Notes under the pieces: generated by a model | What the model was told of the DNA's origin: nothing | What the model saw: only the letters and a program-made list of their open reading frames with translations | The model's database searches: none | NCBI GenBank assembly: GCA_027605045.1 | Contig: JAQFWX010000017.1 | Coordinates: 1 to 64,000 of the forward strand | Length of the DNA: 64,000 nucleotides | Direction of reading: 5' to 3' | DNA from: Phallus indusiatus | Lineage: Eukaryota > Basidiomycota > Agaricomycetes > Phallales > Phallaceae | In this document: positions 55,401-64,000 of the stretch, in pieces | Position numbering within the stretch: position 1 is the first letter of the stretch | How the letters are laid out: each line of letters opens with the position of its first letter | Position numbers and translations under genes: made by a program

Positions 55401-56800
55401 CGTCGACCATCGTTACACTCTCAAGATTGTCACCGTAGCGACTTTGTTCTTGATCCCAACGGTGCGCCCGCAATCCCTCTGCCACGTTTTTCTGTTGTTC
55501 AAGCACCATCTTCTTTAGCTTTATAACTAACACCGAGGGTTTATTCAATCTTATTTTTGCCACTGCTCCTGTGGCTTTGCCGTGCCGCCTTCTCCTTTGC
55601 GCCTTCAGCTCTCCCTACACAATGGTAAGTCTTGTCCTTTTGACGCTTTTTATCTTTATTCGGATCTTTTCTTTAATTTCCTTTTGCTTATTAAATCGTA
55701 GATTAGCTCTCATAGTCGCCAATCCGCCCCCAATCTGCAGAGACGGGTTTGCGAACGTTGGATCTTTCTTGTTTCCGTAAACCTTCCGTTATTTTCCAAT
55801 TTGTCCCTTATTTATCATACTTTAATAGTCTTTTTTATCGATCCACCTTATGTCTACATGCGTCAAACGCCCTTGGCTAATCCTTGTCCCTCATCCTTTT
55901 AACACTGTGCCATCGCCGCCACATCTCAAACTATTCGCCCCATCCATCACCTCAAGGTTTATTGCTAGTTCTTTACTTCGTTTAGTATGTCTCTGTCGTG
56001 CGTTGTGATTTCATTAATTTCATTAATTGACAATCCGTGCTTATGCTTTGTCTGTAGATCCCATCCAACGAGCGCGGTTTGTCGATCTCTTAGGACTAAC
56101 CGATGTAACTCTTTTCGCCAATATATATATATATATATATATATATACAACGTAAGTTCCATATTCTTTTGTTCGAGTTCTCTTTTATTCCAGGTCTTCT
56201 CATTTGCGTAGTTTAGACTGTTCTTTTCCCTTCCGAGCCCTATAATTTCGAAGGCCCCACTTTCGTTGATGTCAGTTCGTGCGCGCCGTTCTTGTGCCAG
56301 TGTTTCTTAGTCCTATACTTCTTCGCCAGTGCATTAATAATCGGTCACTCGTCATCTAGCTCCACTTACCGTGATCGGACCAAAGTTTACTTTACATTAT
56401 TAGTAGACGGCTAAATATGGGACCGTTCGGACTGCAGCGGTTTAGGCATGGGCATGCGTGGAACGGGTTTGCCTCGTCCTCATTTTACATTAAACCAAGT
56501 ATCCACCATCGTTTCTCTCGTCGATATATATGTTAATTCATAATGTTTAGCTTGTTCTTTTCCGACTTTTAATTCATCCTTTGCTTGGAACTTTTCGCGG
56601 TTTTGTTTTTCCAGCCGCATCCTGTCGTTGTCTGCCACCACCGGTCATTATTGTCATAAACCGAAGACGTACATATCTGGTCAATCATACCAACCTTTGT
56701 GTTATTCTGTCTCCTATCGGATTATAATCTTAAAAACACTGCGAGCCAAATTCGTCAGACGAGAAAAAAAAATATTAGCGCAAGTATAGACGCTGCGACT
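46441..56800 (+). repeat. Pyrimidine-rich intron-like repeat family, plus-strand field including the right palindrome arm
   Basis: Plus strand strongly C/T-rich. Heads occur at 46,579-46,603 and 54,972-54,996. First-class intron-like segments lie at 46,618-46,674, 47,468-47,524, 48,920-48,972 and 55,013-55,068; second-class ones at 46,739-46,802, 47,717-47,780, 49,030-49,092 and 52,121-52,186. Further GT...AG blocks of similar size continue to about 56,200, for example at about 50,131-50,171. The right palindrome arm ends near 49,990. Many frames of 60-190 codons exist, but they are phase-incoherent and have T/C-driven composition (Ser, Phe, Leu, Pro), so none is called as a gene. Confidence 0.65.
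56120..56147. repeat. (TA)n microsatellite
   Basis: About 13 AT/TA dinucleotides inside the repeat field. Confidence 0.95.
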
Positions 56801-57134
56801 TTCTGTACGACGAAGGAACAGGCACCCCCAACTCATTTCATTGAACTTTAATGTCTCGTTATGTCTCGTTATTAGAAGGTGTGATTATCCTATCTCGATG
56901 ACTCATTTCGTTTTACACGTCAATTAGGCTGTCGTATCTTTATTTTTTTTTCGAAGAGGAGTCGTGTCTTTCTGCCTGTCCTGAGAGCACGGCCTGAAAC
57001 ATGAAATAATCAAAAAAAGGTATGTTTCAAAACTAGTTACATGCATTTAAAATCGCTGATGTACTATAGCATGCTTTCGCTTTGTCTGCTGTATCCGAGT
57101 CAACGTCTCGTGTGTTGATACATCTTATCTTCAC
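56801..57134. other. Spacer upstream of the 57-61.7 kb gene; possible promoter
   Basis: The pyrimidine-rich repeat ends here. TATTTTTTTTTCG and CATCTTATCTTCACATG just precede the ATG at 57,135. No other gene is seen. Confidence 0.35.
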
Positions 57135-60100
57135 ATGTCACAATTAGACACCAAACCGCATCATCAGCGTAATGAATCCACGTCTTCCAACACATTCCAT
57201 CTTTCCAGTACGACTCCCATCATCATTTCTCTTTCAATCCAGAGCGACCAGCCGACGCACGCCGATGCTCTATCTCCTCGTTCGAAGACCACGCGGAACA
57301 CGTTTGGAATACCTGGGCCTGACATGGGCGAGATGCCAGCTCTGTTCGCGTCCACGAGCAATTCGCGACTGGCCGATGCTCCGGAACCTAGGTATATCGC
57401 TGAACAACGTCCGGGAAATGAGAGTAGCTCAGTCCTCGAGGATAGTTACGATGACAGAGTCTCCGATGATACAACAGGAGAATTACAAAACGAGGATCAC
57501 GCATTCAGCATCAGAATGGCTCAGTTGAATGTTAACCGGAGGCAAAGCTCTTCTAACACTCGAGGTCGTCGAGACGATGAATCAGCTCAAAGCGTCGACT
57601 CGCGTCCCTCCACGAGTATGACTGATAGGACCTTTATAAACACACATAGAGACCAATTCTCGTTGTATACCACTGGTATCGCCATCAGCCCTCTTGATAG
57701 ATCATTTTATGAAAGAGATGAACAAGACCGGTCGTCAATGCTAACTACCAGTACAACGTTAAATTTTGCCCACGACTGGTCAACAATCGAACCTCGTGGA
57801 AGTATTGGTACCTTAACCTTTGGAGACGGATTCCGTCAGCCTTCTACCTTTGCGCCTGCGCCCACCACGCGGAGAACAAGTATAATAGACGTCGGCATTG
57901 GCGTGCAGGTGTTGGTGATAACGAAGGCGGTGGATCTGTAGCCGAGGTTAATACAACCTCAGCACAAACTTCAGCGGCTAAAGGTACTTTTACTTCTATT
58001 TTTGCTTTTCTCAGTGGTAACGGAAATGACGGAGGCACAGGTGTACGTTCCGGAGAATCCCCATCACCGACAACATCGCTCTTACAGTCCAGTTCTCATG
58101 GCCGTATCAATGTCACTTTTAAGAACCCATTTCTTTCAAGAAACTCGCCTCTGTTTTTCCGCTATCATCTCTCTCCACGGCCAAGCGTCGAATACTCAAG
58201 GTCTCATTATACCCTTCCTGGCGCTTCAAAGCTCGCTGACGAGGTCAGTTCCGAAGAACGCGCCAAATATTCCGGTGTTCAGCCTGGTAATTCAAGCGCA
58301 AGAATGGGGACTATTACCCTTGTCAAGGAATCGCCTGCCATTTCTGCCAGAGTAAATAACTCGCAGTAACGACACCCATCTTTACAAAAATGGCGTTCAC
58401 TCAACGGCTGCAGCTTCTCCTCTTCCATCATCTCCATCATCACTGGGACGACAACGACAGCCTCGACCTCCTCGACCTTCTCAAAGCGCCGATACTGCAC
58501 TTGCGCATGTAGTTCACCGCTCTGACAGCTTTAAAGGACTAAACACAAGATGCCGTTCAACCGTGTCATCCACAGGGTCTCCTTCAGCCTCATTCTTCGG
58601 CGGCATAACATCAATCTTTCATAGCAGTAACAACAGCAGCCACGGTGCCTCTTCTACCCTAGCTTGCGCCAATGCCGATGCGAGCATCACGCCCGGCGAG
58701 GTCGTGAGGCAACGCAAATCGTCAGCGATAGGAACAGGAAGTGCTAGATTGGCAATTGGGGTGTCGCAGCAGGACCGATGTGAAAGGGAGAGAGAGAGAC
58801 AAAGAAGCGTCGTCAAAGGAAAGGAGAAGGAGACCAACTATTCTTACGACAACAAGCCTTCAAAAGATACTTTGCTTCATCATCAACAACATCACCAACG
58901 TCCTAAGCCGATCTCAATTCCTTCGGATTCTCCTTCTCCCAGCGGATTCATTTTCCTCGAGATCTTCAGTTCGCCCATACCCAATCGGTTCAACGAGACC
59001 AAGATGATTCGAAAGCTATGACGATCTCAAACCCGGTGCTCCATTCAATTAACGTGCAGCACACGAACCCACACCCCTTCAGATGGCAAGCACTGAATCA
59101 ATGGTATTTGCAACGTGGTCGACTTCAGCTGCCGAAAATTCCGTCAACCACGAGTCGTCAGGACACTTGAATCCTTCTTTGTTTTTACATAGGTCTAAAA
59201 AACGGAGAAAGCATTATATCTGTGGACCAAGAAGAAATTGGTGGTCCTTATCAAGATGTTTCAATACACCGAGAGTCAGACGATCAAGATGTTACTTTCC
59301 CTACGATTACTACCGGGTTATCCTCACCATTATCTCCAGCACCAGTTTCATCAAATCATCTTGACCATGGAAGCCTGTTGTTGAACGGAGTTAATGGCGT
59401 TGAAGGCAAGACCAACATCTGACGACAAACGCACGGCAATGACGGCGACCTTCACGACGCGGTGCAGATAAGCTCTCGAAGTCACCGCTTTCATTCAAAA
59501 TTTATGGGCTCCTTGTGTCGTTTTTATCCTTTATACTATCGGTCTTCTTCCTTTGGAACTGTTTGTCAACCACGATTTGCTCGTGCTCTGCTTTTGGAAT
59601 TGTTTATTTTCATCATGTCGTTTTGACGCCGGGAGATTCCGTCACACACAGAACAGACCATCGTCTTTTGTATTAGTTCGATTCCAACGCCACTTACGAA
59701 AGGTGGTTAAACCTCCTAGACCTACATTGACACTAACTTTGAGATATGCGTCCCTAGGATGCACATAACTATCGTGTGGCTGGCGTTAATTCACGCAGGG
59801 ATGGGAGATGTCAGTAGAACGCTTGGCTGTCCACAGTCCTCAGTGATATCAAAATTTTGCGGATGTTTTGATTTTTTGATGACCTTGTTTTCTTCACTTT
59901 CTTTCGCTGATGAAGACTACGTCTTGGAGTATTTGGTCAGCATGCACTCCATACAAATTTTGATCCGTAACAACTTCCAGTTCAGCCTCTGCGCTATATC
60001 ATTTTCTCTTTTTGCAATTGCTTCGTCTCTTTTTTCGTTTTGCTTTACACTACCCCTTTCACCAACTCTTTCGTTGGCTCACTGCTTTTCTTTCTTTAGC

Positions 60101-61690
60101 TCCTTTTCCTGCTCTTTATTTCTATATCTGCCAGTTTTCTCAACTGCTGCTGTTTTATCGTTGTTGAAGTTTCGCCAACTACCGTGCAGTAGTCTCACAC
60201 TCTTTCAAATCATAACTTTAACCTCAGTCCAAGACCTATTACTACAATCCTCTCCGATCCCACGTCTAGTGATCCCAACGACAAGAGTCTGGGTCATTGG
60301 CTTTTAACTGCTTTGTTTGTAACCAACAATCGACCTTTTGACTTGTCAACCTTCGCTTTCCCTCTCCTTCCTTCCCTTTTTCGACAACTACCGCCCCAAC
60401 TCAAACCTCCGGACAGACGACGTCGACCTTACCGACGCGTAGGCTTTTACACTCCGTCTCCCAACCCTCGTTTAAGCTATCCGCGAAATCTCAAGCTCTC
60501 TCTCCACCTCAAACAACAAAGCTCGATAAAGCCTTTCTGTTCTCTCCTCAGCCTACGGCGTCTTCATTCGCAGTAAACCCTAATCGGGTTCAGACAGATC
60601 CTCACACATACGCTGTGTAGGCTCCTAGGTCCAACTACCATCAGTCCGAGGCAACGACCAAGTTCGTTTTCGTTCAAATCTCTGTTATTTCCGTCCGCTA
60701 ATCTTGAGCTTTAGGGTAGCACAAACACCAATGCTGTGCTATCGGCTACTCATCCGTATTCGAACGCGTAAAGCGCAGGACACTAGTGATCTTATGTATC
60801 GTCCCATGGTATCGCCCGGACGTCACGAGCCCCATTTGATGGCAGTAACCTCGGGAATTATGCTTTCTTCATCGAATGATGAAAGTATTAAGTCTCAGCT
60901 ATTCCTAATCCCCACGGGCTCGAAAGGACACTGCGCTCTTCTTTCAAGTTTCTAAGGACATCAACACCTAATTTCACCGCTACTCAGTCTTTTTCTGGTG
61001 TTGTTTTTAATCCATAAACACTGAATGCCAGATTCCCGGGACATATAAGCACAGGCGGTAACTTACGGTTCAGCATCCGATCTATACAATTCGACGACAC
61101 TAACGCGCTTGCCGATGCCAAAACACCAAAACATTCTCCTCAAAGTCTTAATCATGAAGAAGATTACTACGCCGCTCTCAATGAACCTTCTGCATTGCCA
61201 GACACCATGTTTCCACAAGACTTCTCTGAAGATATCGAGTCATCCCGCGCGTCATCCGTTATAGACTCCGTTACCTTTGTGAAGGGTAAGTTTACCGCTG
61301 CAAGCAATGTCTCTGTATTTTTATTAATATGCTTCTTTATAGATACCCTTCGTTTGGGCATTGTTCTGCTATCCGTTCCCATTACGACAGAATCTGCAGA
61401 ACAGCGTCACTCCATGACACTATCCTTCGTGGACGGCAATCACGATCACTGTTATGAGTACAGTCTCAGTCTATAGCATTCGATAATGAGCTTCATCAAA
61501 GTTTGTCGCTAACAATTCATCTACGTCTGGAGTTGCCAGACTTCTCCCTTCCCCGCCACCTCCATCAAGGATCGATGAATCTCGTCCGGATACTTATCAT
61601 ATCCTGGGTTTAGCAGAATCTCGGCATCTCATGGCCTCGACATGTCTTCACTTCAAACACAAATTCTTTCATATATACCAAGCACTTTAA
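57135..61690 (+). pseudogene. Long Ser/Thr/Pro-rich protein gene split over several frames, unrecognised
   Basis: An open frame of 268 codons starts at 57,135 (MSQLDTKPHHQRNESTSSNT). It continues in a second frame from about 57,885 to 58,370 (GDNEGGGSVAEVNTTSAQTS, PSVEYSRSHYTLPGASKLAD) and a third from about 58,370 to 59,000 (SADTALAHVVHRSDSFKG, SSTGSPSASFFGGITSIFHS). Later pieces include DQEEIGGPYQDVSIHRESDD (59,225), a hydrophobic YGLLVSFLSFILSVFFLWNC (59,503), LLHSVSQPSFKLSAKSQALS (60,445), a spliced YYAALNEPSALPDTMFPQDF (61,168) and a tail LLPSPPPPSRIDESRPDTYH (61,540). The coherent composition over 4.5 kb suggests one large, mostly disordered, possibly membrane-anchored protein. At least four frame changes suggest decay, though missed introns or assembly indels remain possible. 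Confidence 0.45.
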
Positions 61691-64000
61691 CTTTCATCAA
61701 CCGCATTGTCACGAGTCATTACTTGTAAACTATTAGTATAGTTAATTTTCGATATCATACATCAACATATTTTGTATCTTGTTACCTTCGCAAGTAGCTG
61801 TTATCTCAATGGCTAGGAGTCATATTGGGTCAGAGTCGGTGAATGAATAATACATGACGAAAGCTCTTCATACATCTAACGTTAACATATGGGAGCTATT
61901 GATATCTTGGTCACGATATATTCGGACAAGAAAGGTCCCCCTTCCACACAATGATCCTTTCAAACTGACAACAATGAACTGAAACTCATCTGAAGCATGC
62001 TTTCGGATGTAATCTTTGCGACATTAGTATTGTCTGGAGGGAAGTGTAAATGCTACAACTGTCTTCTCCAGACAATTGCTCCTTATCCAATGCTTTATTC
62101 CGCTTGATATGATTCCTTCGACCAAAAAAAAGCTTCAGCGTCCAACATTCAACGATCATTGACAACGAACCTTATTGTCTCCAAACCCAATTAACAAATC
62201 CTTTCAAAGCACGTCTTTTTGAAACTCTCATCCTCCAACCTTGTTCCCGAGTGGCTTTATCTTGCCTGCAACACTACATCGTTGGTGAAACTGAAGGTGG
62301 CGTTCTTGATTGGGCGGTCTTGCATGCCTTACGCTTGGTAGTATTCCGAGGCTAGTTCGCGCTGATTTGTTCGACGAGACATTTAAAATCCTTCGATGAT
62401 TGAGATGATGCGGCTTTAATGTCTCTCTGCGAGTGGATGAAGCTATATCAAGATGATCAGTTATACGTATAAACAACGTGCGTACTTGGAATATTAGAGG
62501 CCCTTCGCTTGCACAAATGCTTTGCCTTTTCAAGAGTTGGTGATTCATTTAATAGGTGACAACCTTGCCGTCCAGTCGATATTCATTGTTTCCACTCCAT
62601 TCAACCAGATTCTGCTATACAGGTGAGCTTAAGCAAGCACGAAGAATCATAAAAGGTTGTGTACATTCGCTGATATCTTCATTCTTTTTTTTTGGAAGCA
62701 AGTCTTCATGTATAGCCTGAGCGCACGTTGATAAGCCTCTTCATCCTCTGACGTTTCACCTTCTTCCTCTTGTTGCTAGTCACTATCTTCACTTTCACGA
62801 GTGAGTCGACTTCCACAATGTACCAGGTCAGGGGGTTGTATCCTCAGAAGTTGTTGACGTTTTGAGACCGAGAGATATCATTCATTAGATTCAATTTTCC
62901 AACCCCATTTTTAGGCCAGTTACGCTAGTGAAGTAGCTGAAAGGGCCTACGACTTGGTGGTTGCTGGATCTTAAGATGAGTGTCAGATCATGTCGCGACA
63001 GTGAATTTGGACGAGGAAACTGACTGACACAAACTTTAAAAGATACTTCTACGCGAATGAGAAGCATATCGCGCGCGATGTATCGTTATGCTTGAAGCAA
63101 GCTTAAAGACAAGTTAATGGAAGCTTGTGCCGATGTAATAGAATTAATTCTTTTACCAATATGTAAGTTATTATATGAGCTCTTATCCCTTCAACCAATC
63201 CATCATTATGTACCAGTAGGTGGAGCAGAGGGCGAACGTAAATGGAGATGTAGGCGGTAGGAAGGTGGGAGGGGGAAAACATAGGACGGGAGTGCCTTGG
63301 ACAGCACTAACGATCGGACTTCTAGGTCTCGTTCTATGTTAAACCAACTGTATGTGTGGTGAAATATTGATCTAGAGAAATGAAGATATAGTATAATCAT
63401 GCTGAAAGGAAGATTTACCGACACGATAAGAGATGGGAACAAGCGTTCTTTGCTTGAATTGAGAGGGAAGATCAGCTCCAAGGGACGATGAACTAGGGAC
63501 GATGAGCCAGGAACAAGGATGCGAGGTGGAGGATGACGAGAGTGCGAATTTAGAAAGATTAACCAAAGATTAACAAGAATGACCAAAGAATAACGACCAG
63601 CTTCATCGTCACGCGACATGTCACAGTTCAAATTCGGCGCTGTTAGTACTTATTAACATATGTGTCTTTATCATCGTGATGATCTCCGGATGACATATAA
63701 AGGCATATTTATTGTCTATGGAACGGCCAAATCCACTCGATTTCCTTATCTCCTCCTCCTTGTCTTGACGTGCACGATACCACACATATGCATCATTATA
63801 CGCATCACCGTGCGTCCTTTATGCCCTCAAATTTACTGTCGAGGTATCTTAATCCTTAAACTTTAGACATCTAGTGGTATGTTTGTGTCGCTCCTTTCGT
63901 ATTTTCCAGTTTCTCAGATGATTTAGAGGTCATCCAAGGTCACGAGCCTCGTAAGGTCATTTACTATTTGCTTTTACGTGTCACAAATATTTCTTTTTTG
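61691..64000. other. Unassigned right end of the window
   Basis: Frames at 62,228-62,548 (-) and 63,206-63,631 (-) have no recognised domain. Around 62,700-62,800 the minus strand could encode an acidic stretch (QQEEEGETSEDEEAYQRAL) interrupted by a stop, perhaps another relic. No RNA gene or transposon end was seen. Confidence 0.35.

Noticed and set aside
46625..55780. Dozens of plus-strand frames of 60-190 codons in the pyrimidine-rich field
   Set aside because: Their Ser/Phe/Leu/Pro composition follows directly from C/T-rich DNA, they are not phase-compatible across the GT...AG segments, and none shows a domain.
59759..60307. 182-codon hydrophobic frame that looks like a multi-pass membrane protein
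   Set aside because: Much of it is T/C-rich low-complexity sequence with intron-like stretches; the neighbouring Ser/Pro-rich pieces are in other frames, so it is not called as a separate gene.

Overview
This window is the left end of a eukaryotic chromosome. It opens with about 30 copies of the heptamer CCCTAAA, the C-rich strand of a TTTAGGG telomere. Short spliceosomal introns (about 48-70 nt, GTRNGT...YAG), an OrsD-type zinc-finger protein, a fungal-style GATA factor and fungal relatives of the gene relics point to a filamentous fungus, most likely an Agaricomycete (basidiomycete). That assignment is inferred from gene content. No rRNA gene, CRISPR array or bacterial-type operon was seen.

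Layout. 0-6 kb: telomere, a decayed fragment of an OrsD/recombinase-like gene, and two facing relics of an oxysterol-binding protein gene. 5.6-6.2 kb: an intact two-exon coiled-coil gene. 6.4-16.2 kb: pieces of a pyrimidine-rich repeat family alternating with relics of an adenylate-forming enzyme, an ISWI chromatin remodeller and an NmrA-like protein. 16.3-20.0 kb: an intact five-exon gene for a 1164-residue OrsD zinc-finger/tyrosine-recombinase-like protein, the best-supported gene here. 20-24.3 kb: mostly unassigned, with the last exons of one unrecognised gene. 24.3-35.4 kb: a transposon cluster with solo LTRs carrying 5-bp target duplications, nested insertions, fold-back repeats, tRNA-like units and a copia RNase H remnant; an intact five-exon GATA zinc-finger gene sits inside it. 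35.5-36.6 kb: a sulfite-reductase (MET5-like) relic. 36.9-56.8 kb: a long field of the pyrimidine-rich repeat, including a near-palindrome of two arms of about 3.6 kb around 46.4 kb. 57.1-61.7 kb: a long Ser/Thr/Pro-rich gene broken into several frames. 61.7-64 kb: unassigned.

How it fits together. This looks like a subtelomeric graveyard: copies of core genes have landed here and decayed, while one probably selfish OrsD/recombinase-like gene, one GATA gene and one coiled-coil gene keep clean splicing and reading frames. The most unusual feature is the repeat field. Short intron-like segments (GT...branch-point-like CTAAC...AG) recur on both strands and resemble one another more than the exon-like spacers between them do. 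This pattern suggests introner-like elements or a heavily duplicated, decayed intron-rich gene. All homology calls come from reading motifs by eye; no database search was run.
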